Shown piece by piece: positions 25,533 through 35,477 of a stretch of DNA of 64,000 nt. The translations under genes were made by a program, and so were the position numbers. Source of the DNA: Streptomyces brevispora. GTDB lineage: Bacteria; Actinomycetota; Actinomycetes; Streptomycetales; Streptomycetaceae. Under the pieces are notes generated by a model, which was not told where the DNA came from, did not search any database, and worked only from the letters and a program-made list of their open reading frames with translations. The stretch covers positions 5,022,001 to 5,086,000 of the forward strand of contig NZ_VIWW01000001.1 in NCBI RefSeq assembly GCF_007829885.1. The letters run 5' to 3'. How positions within the stretch are numbered: position 1 is the stretch's first letter; each line of letters begins with the position of its first letter.

Positions 25533-26719
25533 TGGTCCAGCCGGCCTGGCAGGACCCTGTACTGCTGCCTGTCGACACCGCCCCCGTGCCCGAGTACGGC
25601 AGCGGCTCGCTCGCCGATCTGCTGCCCACGCTCGTCGCCGGACAGGGCGTCCCCGGTTTCACGGCAGCGATCGCCGAGCTCACCCCGGCCGACCGGAACT
25701 GCGTCTTCCTGATAGACGGCCTCGGCTGGGAGCAGATCCGGTCCCATCCGGACGAGGCCCCCTTCCTGCACTCCCTGCTGCCCACCTCGCGCGGCGGCAC
25801 GGGCCGCCCGATCACGGCGGGCTTCCCCGCCACCACCGCGACGTCGCTGGCCTCGGTCGGTACCGGGCTGCCCCCGGGCGAGCACGGTCTTCCCGGGTAC
25901 ACGGTGCGCAATCCCGAGACCGGCGCGCTGATGAACCAGCTCCGCTGGAGGCCCTGGACGCAGCCCAAGGTCTGGCAGCCGCACCCCACCGTCTTCACGC
26001 TCGCCGACGCGGCCGGAGTACGTACCGCGCAGGTCTCCGCACCCACCTTCGAGCAGACCCCGCTCACCAAGGTCGCGCTCAGCGGCGGCTCGTTCCTCGG
26101 CCGGCTGACCGGCGAGGACCGGATGGACGTCGCCGCCGAGCGGCTGGCCGCCGGTGACCGCTCGCTCGTCTACACCTACTACAGCGAGGTCGACGGCATG
26201 GGGCACCGCCACGGCGTCGACTCCGACGCCTGGCGCGGCCAGCTGATGCACGTCGACGGACTGGCCAGGCGCCTCGCCGAGCAGCTCCCGCCGCGCTCGG
26301 CGCTGTACATCACCGCCGACCACGGCATGATCGACATCCCGTTCGACGAGCAGTCCAGGATCGACTTCGACGAGGACTGGGAGCTGCGCGCGGGCGTCGC
26401 GCTGCTCGGCGGCGAGGGCCGCGCCCGCCATGTGTACGCCGTCCCGGGCGCCGAGGCCGATGTGCTGACCGTCTGGCGCGAGGTACTCGGCGAGCAGTTC
26501 TGGGTGGCGAGCCGGGACGAGGCCGTCGCGGCGGGCTGGTTCGGCCCCCGGATCGACGAACGGGTCCTGGGCCGGATCGGCGACGTGGTCGCGGCGGCCC
26601 ACGACGACGTGGTGATCACCGCCTCCGACAACGAGCCCCACGAGTCGGCCATGGTCGGGATGCACGGCTCGATGACCCCCGTCGAGCAACTCGTCCCGCT
26701 CCTCGAAGTACGCTCCTAG
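25532..26719 (+). CDS. alkaline phosphatase/nucleotide pyrophosphatase family protein
   Basis: This 395-residue protein belongs to the type I phosphodiesterase/nucleotide pyrophosphatase (NPP) branch of the alkaline phosphatase superfamily. The metal site begins at 'VFLIDGLGWEQI'. The nucleophile Thr is in 'GFPATTATSLASVGTG'. Further ligands come in 'YSEVDGMGHRHG', 'YITADHGMIDIP' and 'VGMHGSMTPVE'. Two zinc ions are expected. It would hydrolyse phosphodiesters or pyrophosphates. No signal peptide is visible, so it probably acts in the cytoplasm. It is translationally coupled to the DUF5998 gene. Confidence 0.85.
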   Translation: MVQPAWQDPVLLPVDTAPVPEYGSGSLADLLPTLVAGQGVPGFTAAIAELTPADRNCVFLIDGLGWEQIRSHPDEAPFLHSLLPTSRGGTGRPITAGFPATTATSLASVGTGLPPGEHGLPGYTVRNPETGALMNQLRWRPWTQPKVWQPHPTVFTLADAAGVRTAQVSAPTFEQTPLTKVALSGGSFLGRLTGEDRMDVAAERLAAGDRSLVYTYYSEVDGMGHRHGVDSDAWRGQLMHVDGLARRLAEQLPPRSALYITADHGMIDIPFDEQSRIDFDEDWELRAGVALLGGEGRARHVYAVPGAEADVLTVWREVLGEQFWVASRDEAVAAGWFGPRIDERVLGRIGDVVAAAHDDVVITASDNEPHESAMVGMHGSMTPVEQLVPLLEVRS

Positions 26720-26808
26720 GCGTGTTTTGAAAGTCCCGCACACTCCGTAGCCGTGTTCGGCCCGTTCCCCCGTCCTCCCCGCCCATCCCGAAAGGTGCTC
26801 CACCCCTC

Positions 26809-27459
26809 ATGCCCGAGCTTGTGTTCTTCTCCGGAACCATGGACTGCGGGAAGAGCACCCTGGCGCTCCAGATCGGACACAACCGGTCGGCGCGGGGGCT
26901 CCAGGGTGTGATCTTCACCCGGGACGACCGGGCCGGGGAGGGCAAGCTGTCGTCGCGGCTGGGCCTGGTGACGGATGCGGTCGAGGCGGACGAGGGGATG
27001 GACCTGTTCGCGTACCTGGTCCATCAGCTGTCGAAGGGGGCCAGGGTCGACTACGTGATCGTGGACGAGGCGCAGTTCCTGGCTCCGGACCAGATCGATC
27101 AGCTGGCCCGCACCGTGGACGACCTGGAGATGGACGTCTTCGCCTTCGGCATCACGACGGACTTCCGTACGAAGCTGTTCCCTGGTTCGCAGCGGCTGAT
27201 CGAGCTGGCCGACCGGGTCGAGCAGCTCCAGGTCGAGGCCCTGTGCTGGTGCGGAGCCCGTGCCACGCACAACGCGCGGACGATAGAGGGCGAGATGGTC
27301 GTCGAGGGTGCTCAGGTCGTGGTCGGTGATGTGAACCGGTCGGCGGGCGAAGTCGGCTACGAGGTCCTCTGCCGTCGCCACCACCGCCGCCGGACGACCA
27401 GCGCCCGCGCGCAGGCGGGCATGCTGTCCCCCGACGTCCTTCCGGTCACCACCAGCTGA
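26809..27459 (+). CDS. tdk: thymidine kinase
   Basis: This 216-residue type II thymidine kinase phosphorylates thymidine with ATP in the salvage pathway. The P-loop is 'GTMDCGKSTLAL', the Walker B motif is 'VIVDEAQFL', and the catalytic Glu is in that segment. The lasso region has the structural zinc site 'LCWCGARATHNAR' plus 'LCRRHH'. The C-terminus carries about 25 extra basic residues. It is the last conserved gene before the hydrogenase island, whose final gene ends 30 bases further on the opposite strand. Confidence 0.93.
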   Translation: MPELVFFSGTMDCGKSTLALQIGHNRSARGLQGVIFTRDDRAGEGKLSSRLGLVTDAVEADEGMDLFAYLVHQLSKGARVDYVIVDEAQFLAPDQIDQLARTVDDLEMDVFAFGITTDFRTKLFPGSQRLIELADRVEQLQVEALCWCGARATHNARTIEGEMVVEGAQVVVGDVNRSAGEVGYEVLCRRHHRRRTTSARAQAGMLSPDVLPVTTS

Positions 27460-27489
27460 AGGGGCGCCGCCTTTCGCACCGGGCCGGTC

Positions 27490-28206
27490 CTACGGAACGA
27501 GCAGGCCCAGCCCGGCGCGCGTGCGCTCCTCGAAGGACTCGATGCGCCGGACCTGCTCATCGGTGAGCACGTCGCACACCCAGTCCCAGTGCAGCGCCAC
27601 CCGGTCACCGGGGGAGACGCCGTCGATCAGCGTCCGCCCGCCGGCCGAGAAGCGCACGGTCTCCTCCTGCCAGTCGCCGGCGACGGTCCCCGTGCCGTCC
27701 CAGACCAGCGGGCGCGACCGCACGGTCGCCACCTCGCTGCCGGCCGTGAGAACCACGCCCGTACGGATGCGGCACCGGTCCAGGACGGAGAGGGCGGTCG
27801 GGTTCCCGTCAGGCCGGAGCAGCGGCGCCCACGGATACACCTCGAACACCTGAAAGCTGTGGTGGGCCAGGGCCCGCTGCGCCGCCTCGCGCCAGGTACC
27901 GCCCAGCTGACCGCGAAAGCGGTCCGTCAGCCGCTCGACCAGGGCGGCGGGATCGGCCAGGTCCAGCAGTTCGTTGCCGATCCAGTAGGCCTCGACCACC
28001 CGCACGTCGAGGGGGTCCGGGAGCCCGGCCGTCTCCGCGAGGAACTGGAGATAGCACCAGGCCCCCTCGAACTGCCGGGCCCGCCGCTCGATGTCGGCGG
28101 TCGCCTCCCGGCGCAGGAGGGCCGCCGCGTCGGCGGGCCCGCAGTAGCCGAGCTCATTGGGCGGGTAGGCGTATCGCGCGAACAGCAGCGCGCCCTCAGC
28201 ACTCAC
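27490..28206 (-). CDS. DUF6390 family protein, hydrogenase-associated
   Basis: This 238-residue protein starts at GTG 28206, the codon directly after the stop of the last hypE repeat copy. It begins 'ALLFARYAYPPNELGYCGPA', a motif shared by proteins encoded at actinobacterial hydrogenase loci. No metal-binding cysteine cluster or membrane helix is seen. Charged helices and several Trp residues ('GAWCYLQFLAETAG', 'VALHWDWVCDVL') suggest a globular cytosolic protein. It is the last gene of the operon. A maturation or quality-control role is likely from context only. Confidence 0.75.
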   Translation of the reverse strand: MSAEGALLFARYAYPPNELGYCGPADAAALLRREATADIERRARQFEGAWCYLQFLAETAGLPDPLDVRVVEAYWIGNELLDLADPAALVERLTDRFRGQLGGTWREAAQRALAHHSFQVFEVYPWAPLLRPDGNPTALSVLDRCRIRTGVVLTAGSEVATVRSRPLVWDGTGTVAGDWQEETVRFSAGGRTLIDGVSPGDRVALHWDWVCDVLTDEQVRRIESFEERTRAGLGLLVP

Positions 28207-28338
28207 TCAGCAGATCCTCGGTAGTCGTTCGCCACTCGGTCAGCAGATCGTCGGCAGTCGTTCGCCACTCGGTCAGCAGATCGTCGGCAGTCGCTCGCCG
28301 CTCGCTCAGCAGATCCTCGGCAGCTGTTCGCCGATCGG
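28207..28338 (-). repeat. four tandem 33-bp copies of the hypE 3' end, each with a stop codon
   Basis: Copies lie at 28306-28338, 28273-28305, 28240-28272 and 28207-28239. Read on the minus strand they encode PIGEQLPRIC-stop, ASGERLPTIC-stop, PSGERLPTIC-stop and PSGERLPRIC-stop. HypE ends in the first of these. The last copy abuts the GTG of the DUF6390 gene. The GAGG that could serve as ribosome binding site is kept in the first and last copies and changed to GACG in the two middle ones. Confidence 0.95.
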
Positions 28339-29402
28339 CAGCGCGATGACCCGGCTCCCGCCCAGGCCCGTCCTCGCGACCACCATCCCGGCGTGATCCG
28401 GCACGCAACTGCCGATCCGGCACGCCGACCGGCCCAGTGGATGGGCCCGCATCGCGGCCAGCACCCGGTCCGCGTCCGCCGCGGGCACGATCGCGATCAG
28501 CTTGCCCTCGTTGGCCACCTGGAGCGGGTCGAGCCCGAGCAGGCTGCACGCGTCCCGCACCGTGGCCGGCACCGGCAGCAGCCGTTCGACCAGCTCGATG
28601 CCCACCTCCGAGGCACGGGCGATCTCGTTCAGCGACGCGGAGACACCCCCGCGCGTGGGGTCCCGGAGCACATGGACGTCGGCACCGGTGGCGAGCATGG
28701 AGGCGACCAGTCCGTGCAGCGGAGCGGTGTCGCTCTCGACCGCCGTACCGAACTCCAGACCCTCCCGGCAGCTCATCACCGCCACACCGTGCACGCCGAT
28801 GTCGCCGCTGACGAGCACCGCGTCGCCGGGGCGCGCCCGGCGCACGTGGATGTCGACACCGGACGGCACCACGCCGATGCCCGAGGTGTTGAGATAGACG
28901 CCGTCACCGCTGGCGCGCTCCACGACCTTGGTGTCCCCAGTGACCAGTTGTACACCGGCGGACTCGGCCGCCCGGCCCACGGCCCGGGCGATCCGGCCGA
29001 GGACGCTCAGCTCGGTGCCCTCCGCCAGGATGAACGCGGTCGACAGGTACAGGGGCGTCGCACCCGACATGGCCAGGTCGTTGACCGTACCGTTCACCGC
29101 CAGGTCACCGATCGACCCGCCCGGGAAGAACATCGGCTTCACCACGAACGAGTCGGTGGAGAAGGCGAGACGGGTGTCGGAGCCGACCGTCAGGACGGCC
29201 GAGTCACCGAGGTCGGCGGCTGCCGCGGCCCCGTACGCGGGCAGGAACAGGTGCTCGATCAGCTCGCCGGACATCGCGCCGCCGCCACCGTGGCCCATGA
29301 CGACGCACGGGACGTCCCGCAGTGGTACGGGGCAGGCCCACCCCTCGAAGTCCAGATCGGCCGGCCCCGGCAGCGTGTCGGTCACGTCTTGCATCGCGTC
29401 GG

Positions 29403-29406
<4 letters not shown>
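28306..29406 (-). CDS. hypE: hydrogenase maturation protein HypE
   Basis: The gene starts at GTG 29406, overlapping the hypD stop (GTGA), and gives 366 residues. HypE dehydrates the carbamoyl group that HypF places on its C-terminal cysteine, forming the thiocyanate that becomes the CN ligands of the NiFe site. The expected 'LPRIC' C-terminus is present. The AIR-synthase/PurM fold is seen in 'MGHGGGGAMSGELI', 'LAFSTDSFVVKPMFFPGGSI', 'GTVNDLAMSGATP', 'GDTKVVERASGDG' and 'LRDPTRGGVSASLNEIA'. Three further copies of the last 33 bases follow the stop. Confidence 0.95.
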
Positions 29407-30502
<1,096 letters not shown>

Positions 30503-30506
<4 letters not shown>

Positions 30507-30799
30507 CGGCCGGCTCCTTCGGGTGAGGTGTTCTGCTGTGCCGCGAGTTCGAAGCCGTCCCCGAACTCCTCGGCGAGGATGCCGAGCCGTTCGAAGTTGG
30601 CCAGGGTGTCCCGGGCGGAGGCTTCGTCGAGGCGCTGAATGGCGAATCCGACGTGCACGATGACGTATTCACCGACGGTCACATCGGGGATGTACTGGAG
30701 GCACACCTCTTTGCGCACCCCGCCGAAGTCGACCTCGGCCATCACGGTGCCGTCGACTTCGGCGGTGCTGAGGACACGCCCCGGAACAGCCAGACACAT
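30503..30799 (-). CDS. hypC: HypC-type hydrogenase maturation chaperone (stand-alone copy)
   Basis: ATG 30799 gives 98 residues beginning 'MCLAVPGRV'. Cys2 is the residue that holds the iron precursor after removal of Met. The conserved 'VGEYVIVHVGFAIQRLDEA' follows. The protein is about 20 residues longer at the C-terminus than a minimal HypC. It escorts the Fe(CN)2CO unit from HypD to the large subunit. The operon also contains a HypC domain fused to HypF, so two HypC-type chaperones are present. They may serve different steps. Confidence 0.93.
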
Positions 30800-30846
30800 G
30801 GTTTCTCTTCTCTCTGGATCCCTTGGGGTACGGGAGGCGCGGGCGG

Positions 30847-33378
30847 TCAGCCCGCCGCGGCGATCATGAGCTGGCCGAGCGCGATCCCGCCGTCGTTCGG
30901 CGGGAGCAGCCGCGGCCGCAGGACGGTGAAACCTCTGTCGGTCAGGCCCAGTTGCGTCGCTTCGAGCAGTACGGCGTTCTGGAAGACACCGCCGCCCAGG
31001 GCCACGGTGTCGAGACCGGTGCTCGCACGGCAGCGGTCCGCGAGCTCGGTGACCAGCGCGGCGACGGACGTGTGGAAGCGCGCGGCGATCTGAGCCGCGG
31101 GGATGCCCGCCCGTACGTCGGACACCACGGCCCGGATGACCGGACCGGGATCGGCGATCGCCGGCTCCCGGCCCGTTCCCGGCCGGATGCCGAAGCGGTA
31201 GCCGCCCTCCGTCCCGGCAGTCCGGGCCAGCCCTTCCAACTCCATGGCCGCCTCCGCCTCGTACGCCACCACGTGCCGGACGCCGGTCAGGGACGCGACA
31301 GCGTCGAAGAGCCGGCCCATGCTCGACGTGGGTACGCAGCCGAATCCGGTGGTGAACTGATGTGCCAGTACGTCGCGTTCCTCGGGCGGGCACGCCCGGA
31401 CCGCGGGCGCGTCCTCGTCCCAGGGGACGCCGGCCGCGTGCAGGTGGGCGAGAGCCATCCGGTACGGCCGCAGCACACTCGCGTCGCCCCCGGCCAGCGG
31501 TACGTAACCCAGGTGAGCGGCCCTGCGGTACGACGCGTAGCCCGCCACCAGGACCTCGCCGCCCCAGGCCGCCCCGTCGTCGCCGTGACCGGTGCCGTCG
31601 AAGGCGACGCCGATCACGGACTCGTCCGCGCCCAGCCCGTGCTCGGCCATCACGGACGCGATGTGCGCATGGTGGTGCTGCGCCGTGCGGACCGGCCGCC
31701 CGGCCGCGTGCGCGCGGGCCCAGCCGGTGGAGTGGTAGCCGGGGTGGCGGTCGGTCACCAGCCGTGCGGGCGCCACCCCGGTGAGGTCTTCCAGGTGCTT
31801 CTCGGTCCGGGTCAGCGCGTCCACCGTGGACAGGTCGTCCATGTCGCCGATGTGCTGGCTCAGCCACGCGTAGCGGCCCTCGCCCAGCGCGCAGGCGTTC
31901 TTGAGATCGGCGCCCACGGCCAGCGTCGGCGTCACGTGGAAGGGCAGCGCGATCGGCAGCGGGGCGTATCCGCGCGACCGGCGGAGCGGCAGTTCGGCAC
32001 CGGCCACCCAGCGGCTGACCGAGTCGTCGCACGGCACATGGATGCGCCGGTCGTGCCGCAGCCAGGCATCGACCAGCGGGGCCAGCGAGGTCAGCGCGAC
32101 CTCGTCGTCGGTGACGATCGGCTCGCCCGACAGATTGGCCGACGTCATCACCAGCGCGTCCGGGCCCGGCCGGTCGGCACCGATCCCGAAGAGCAGGACG
32201 TGCAACGGGGTGTACGGAAGCAGCAGCCCGAGGTCGCGGCTCCCGGGCGCCACGGCGTCGGACACCCCGGTCCCGGCCGCGCGCCGGGGAAGGAGAACAA
32301 TCGGGCGGCGGCCACCGGTCAGGAGTTCCTCCTCCTCGGCCGTGACGGTCACCAGCTCCCGCGCCACGTCGAGTCCCGGGACCATCACCGCGAAGGGCTT
32401 GCCGCCACGCCGCTTGCGCCGGCGCAGCTCGGCCACGGCCGCGTCGTCGCGGGCGTCGCACACCAGGTGGTAGCCGCCGAGCCCCTTGACCGCGATGATC
32501 CCGCCGTCGGCGAGCAGCTCCCGCGCGTCCCGCAGCGCGTCCTCGTCGCGGCTGCGGGACACCCCGTCCCCGTCCACCAGTTCGAGCCGGGGCCCGCAGT
32601 CGGGACAGGCGATGGGCTGGGCGTGGAAGCGCCGGTCGCGCGGATCCTCGTACTCGGCCCGGCAGGCCCCGCACATCTCGAACTCCGCCATCGTGGTGGC
32701 GGCCCGGTCGTACGGAAGCCCGGTGACGATGGTGAACCGGGGGCCGCAGTGCGTACAGGTGATGAAGGGGTGGCGGTAGCGCCGGTTCGCCGCGTCGGCC
32801 AACTCGTCGAGGCAGTCCCGGCAGGTGGCGATGTCGGGCGAGACGAGCGTCCTGCCCCGGCCGCCCCCGCTGGACTCCTCGATGGTGAAGCCCGTACCGC
32901 CCCGCGTCGGCTGTTCGCTGGTGCGCACGTCCTCGACGACGGCGAGCGGCGGGGCGTCGGTACGGAGCCGGCGGCCGAACTCGTCCACCGCGTCGGAGGT
33001 TCCCTCGACCTCGGCGAGCACCCCGTCGCCGGTGTTCGTCACCGTGCCCGTGAGCATCAGCTCGGAGGCGGTGACGTAGACGAAGGGCCTGAATCCCACG
33101 CCCTGCACGACTCCGCGCACCTCGAACCTGCGCCGGACGCGCTCCGCCCGGCCGCGGCCCATCATCTCCAGGCCGGACAGGGCCTCGCGGGCCTTCGCCC
33201 GGTCGATGAGCTCGACGGCGAAGCCCATGTGAAGAAGCACCCAGTCGTCGCAACCGGGTGCCTCGTCGAGCATGCCGATATTGACGCGGCGTCGGGCGCC
33301 CTCCACGTCGACCAGAGCCAGTTGGCCCGCATAACCGTCCACGATCTCCACGACGCGACCAGGAATGCCCAGGCACAT
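30847..33378 (-). CDS. hypF: HypC-HypF fusion: chaperone domain joined to carbamoyltransferase
   Basis: ATG 33378 gives 843 residues. Residues 1-73 are a complete HypC domain: 'MCLGIPGRVVEIVDG', Cys2, then 'DWVLLHMGFAVELIDRA'. Without a stop, 'LEMMGRGRAERVRRRFE' leads into HypF. The HypF part has an acylphosphatase domain ('VRGVVQGVGFRPFVY'), four CxxC zinc-finger pairs ('CRDC', 'CTHC', 'CGAC', 'CPDC'), a YrdC-like domain ('GGIIAVKGLGGYHLVCDA') and the carbamoyltransferase part ('AQHHHAHIASVMAEHG', 'GVAFDGTGHGDDG', 'LGGGVFQNAVL'). HypF makes the carbamoyl group for HypE. Fusion of HypC to HypF is unusual. A lost stop or a sequencing error is the alternative, but the junction reads cleanly. 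Confidence 0.9.
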   Translation of the reverse strand: MCLGIPGRVVEIVDGYAGQLALVDVEGARRRVNIGMLDEAPGCDDWVLLHMGFAVELIDRAKAREALSGLEMMGRGRAERVRRRFEVRGVVQGVGFRPFVYVTASELMLTGTVTNTGDGVLAEVEGTSDAVDEFGRRLRTDAPPLAVVEDVRTSEQPTRGGTGFTIEESSGGGRGRTLVSPDIATCRDCLDELADAANRRYRHPFITCTHCGPRFTIVTGLPYDRAATTMAEFEMCGACRAEYEDPRDRRFHAQPIACPDCGPRLELVDGDGVSRSRDEDALRDARELLADGGIIAVKGLGGYHLVCDARDDAAVAELRRRKRRGGKPFAVMVPGLDVARELVTVTAEEEELLTGGRRPIVLLPRRAAGTGVSDAVAPGSRDLGLLLPYTPLHVLLFGIGADRPGPDALVMTSANLSGEPIVTDDEVALTSLAPLVDAWLRHDRRIHVPCDDSVSRWVAGAELPLRRSRGYAPLPIALPFHVTPTLAVGADLKNACALGEGRYAWLSQHIGDMDDLSTVDALTRTEKHLEDLTGVAPARLVTDRHPGYHSTGWARAHAAGRPVRTAQHHHAHIASVMAEHGLGADESVIGVAFDGTGHGDDGAAWGGEVLVAGYASYRRAAHLGYVPLAGGDASVLRPYRMALAHLHAAGVPWDEDAPAVRACPPEERDVLAHQFTTGFGCVPTSSMGRLFDAVASLTGVRHVVAYEAEAAMELEGLARTAGTEGGYRFGIRPGTGREPAIADPGPVIRAVVSDVRAGIPAAQIAARFHTSVAALVTELADRCRASTGLDTVALGGGVFQNAVLLEATQLGLTDRGFTVLRPRLLPPNDGGIALGQLMIAAAG

Positions 33379-33380
33379 GA

Positions 33381-33923
33381 TCAGGATCTCCGGGGTTCGG
33401 CGCTCTTCACGGGCGCGGTCGGTACGGCTGGTTCGGTCGGTACGAGCCGACGGAGCAGGGTGTGCACCGCCTGGACCGCCTCGGGCACCGCTTTGTCGAC
33501 GGCTTCGCTGAGCCCGATGCCCTCCTCGACCCCGGCGGGTGTGCACCCGACGAGGTAGGTGAGCGGAAGAGTACCGCCCAATTGATCCAGATTTGCAAGG
33601 ACAGCGACCGGATTCATACCATGGGCGTCGAATTCACCCGTACCGAGGTCCTCCTCGCCGATGCGCAGCACCGTCAGCTTCCCGGGCGCACCGCCCCCCG
33701 GGTACGCGTCGACCAGCACCAGCGCGTCGTACCCCGCCAGCAGGTCGTACGCGAGGTGCATGCCGCGGATGCCGTAGTCCACCACCCGTACCCGCGGCGG
33801 CAGTCCGCCGTCGCGGGCCAGTCGGCGGACGGCCTCCGGGCCGAAGCCGTCGTCGCCGAGGAACAGATTGCCGATGCCGGCCACCAGCACCCGTGCGGCC
33901 GTGCCCGGTTCCCTTGCCGTCAT
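33381..33923 (-). CDS. hydrogenase maturation endopeptidase (HybD/HupD family)
   Basis: This 180-residue protein cleaves the C-terminal peptide from the large subunit after nickel insertion. 'VLVAGIGNLFLGDDGFGPEA' carries the first Ni-sensing acidic residue (in 'GDDGFG'). 'VVDYGIRGMHLAYDLLAGYD' and 'LVLVDAYPGG' carry the second acidic position. 'FDAHGMNPVAVL' carries the His ligand. The C-terminal 25 residues are a proline-rich tail. The target should be the 37745-39538 protein, whose 'DPCLPCGVH' motif is followed by 22 residues. It lies directly upstream of the HypC-HypF gene. Confidence 0.92.
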   Translation of the reverse strand: MTAREPGTAARVLVAGIGNLFLGDDGFGPEAVRRLARDGGLPPRVRVVDYGIRGMHLAYDLLAGYDALVLVDAYPGGGAPGKLTVLRIGEEDLGTGEFDAHGMNPVAVLANLDQLGGTLPLTYLVGCTPAGVEEGIGLSEAVDKAVPEAVQAVHTLLRRLVPTEPAVPTAPVKSAEPRRS

Positions 33924-33957
33924 CGCCCACTTCGCCGTCGTCGTCGGTGCCGGGGAT

Positions 33958-34077
33958 TCACATCGAACGGATGCGCAGATAGCGGCGGACGTCGGGGATC
34001 GACTTGATGCCGACGCACACGGCGACCAGCGCCACGGCCGCCGCCACGCCTGCGGTGATGAAGCCCAGGGTCTTCAC
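33958..34077 (-). CDS. DUF6893-type 39-residue membrane peptide
   Basis: The gene starts at GTG 34077 with AGGAG upstream and overlaps the previous stop. The 39-residue product is one membrane helix ('FITAGVAAAVALVAVCVGI') followed by the basic tail 'KSIPDVRRYLRIRSM'. Similar small proteins occur in actinobacterial hydrogenase clusters. The tail would be cytoplasmic by the positive-inside rule. It might anchor the hydrogenase complex or its electron acceptor to the membrane. That role is inference from position and topology. Confidence 0.75.
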   Translation of the reverse strand: MKTLGFITAGVAAAVALVAVCVGIKSIPDVRRYLRIRSM

Positions 34078-35477
34078 GATCGGTTCTCCTCTCGGTGCCG
34101 CGCCGTCTCCTGGACGGTCAGCGGTGTCAGTTCGTCGGGTGCGAAGTAGAAGTAGCGGCCGTACCAGTCGTGCAGGTCCGACGCCGGGTCGTCGACGAGG
34201 ACCAGGGCGACGTGTGTACCGCCGTCCACGTCCGAGAGCACCGCGGTCACCCGGGCCACCTGGCCGGCGAAGAACAGATCCTGCGCGTCGGCACGCCGGG
34301 ACGGATGGACGCGGACCAGGCTGCCCTTGGCCACCCGGAGTCCGTCGATCACCACCGCGTCGCTCTCCGGCCGCGCCGAGGCATCGGCCGCCGGGTCCCA
34401 CCAGGGGGCGCCGGCGGTGTCGAAGGCGGCGGGCTCCACGTCCCGGACATCGGCCGCAGGCTCCACGGGAGCCGCGGGCTCCGGCCGGTATGGATCGCGC
34501 AGCAGACCGTGCAGCTGCTGGAGGCCGGCGGGCGACATGCCGTCGCACCGGTCGATGATCTCCCTGGCGCGCGGGTCGGTGGCCCGCGCCTCCGCCTTCT
34601 CCGCCTCCGTCATGGTCATCACCCGGAGGGTCAGGATCTCGTCGATCTCGGTCGAGTCGAACAGTGCGCCGGGGCTCTGCTCGGCGACCTCCGGGTGGTC
34701 GTACAGGATGATCGGCGCGCCGAGCAGGACGTCCGTCGTCCCCTTCGGACCGGCGAGCACCGGCCAGCACCTGCTCTGCCGGCAACGCCCGGCGGCGGCC
34801 GCCGCCCCGGCGGGCGGTTCGAGCAGTGAGACGAACTCGGCGTCGTGCGACCGCAGCAGCAGATGCGCGCCGATCAGCGAGGCCCGGATCGCGGCGTCCT
34901 TCGTGGCGGCCTGCTCCGGGTGCTCATTGCGCACCGCGACCGAGAGGCGCACGAATCCGTCGTCGACGACGGTCCGCGTACGGATACGGAACGCCAACGG
35001 CAGCCGGCGCCGCACGATCCGGCCCACCACCGCGCCCCGCGCGTCGGTGACCGGCTCGCTGTCCTCGCCGCCCGGGACCTCATGGACGGTGTCCGTCGGA
35101 TCGCCCAACGGGACGGCGGCCAGCACGACTTCCCGCTCGACCGCCTCGTCCCAGGACAGCACCGGGACGCCGTCGACGGTGAGCTGGTCGACCGGTCGCT
35201 CCACGCCGTCCGCGCCCGTACTCCGCACCTCGCGGACCTGGAGCTGGAGGAAGCGCAGATGTACGGTGACGGCCGCCGGGCCGGGGCGCGGTGCCAGCAG
35301 GCACTGCGTCTCCATCCCCGGCTGTTCGCCGAAACTCGCCGCCGTGGCGTTCGGCGGGCCGAGGACCCCGAACTGCCAGCGGGACCGGTTCTTGTGCGAG
35401 CTCGCGCGGTACGGGTAGAGCAGATACCCCTCGTACAGGATCGCGTCGGCGATCGAACGCACCTGGTCGAGGCTCAC
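34074..35477 (-). CDS. conserved hydrogenase-cluster protein of unknown function
   Basis: GTG 35477 overlaps the previous stop and gives 467 residues. The N-terminus reads 'VRSIADAILYEGYLLYPYR' then 'ASSHKNRSRWQFGVLGPP', a conserved opening in proteins of actinobacterial hydrogenase loci. The middle part contains 'LAGPKGTTDVLLGAPIILYD' and a helical segment with 'TEAEKAEARATDPRAREIID'. The C-terminal 130 residues look like a small beta barrel with 'LRVAKGSLVRVHPSRRADAQ' and a 'DWYGRYFYFAPDEL' end. No cofactor motif, signal peptide or membrane helix is visible. It is probably an assembly factor, from context only. Confidence 0.72.
   Translation of the reverse strand: MSLDQVRSIADAILYEGYLLYPYRASSHKNRSRWQFGVLGPPNATAASFGEQPGMETQCLLAPRPGPAAVTVHLRFLQLQVREVRSTGADGVERPVDQLTVDGVPVLSWDEAVEREVVLAAVPLGDPTDTVHEVPGGEDSEPVTDARGAVVGRIVRRRLPLAFRIRTRTVVDDGFVRLSVAVRNEHPEQAATKDAAIRASLIGAHLLLRSHDAEFVSLLEPPAGAAAAAGRCRQSRCWPVLAGPKGTTDVLLGAPIILYDHPEVAEQSPGALFDSTEIDEILTLRVMTMTEAEKAEARATDPRAREIIDRCDGMSPAGLQQLHGLLRDPYRPEPAAPVEPAADVRDVEPAAFDTAGAPWWDPAADASARPESDAVVIDGLRVAKGSLVRVHPSRRADAQDLFFAGQVARVTAVLSDVDGGTHVALVLVDDPASDLHDWYGRYFYFAPDELTPLTVQETARHREENRS

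Noticed and set aside
28207..28338. CRISPR-like array
   Set aside because: The 33-base copies touch each other with no spacers, and they encode the HypE C-terminus, so this is a tandem duplication.
30800..33376. Upstream extension of the stand-alone HypC frame to a 957-residue protein
   Set aside because: The extension is an antiparallel-frame shadow of the HypC-HypF gene. The HypC start 'MCLAVPG' at 30799 is invariant in the family.
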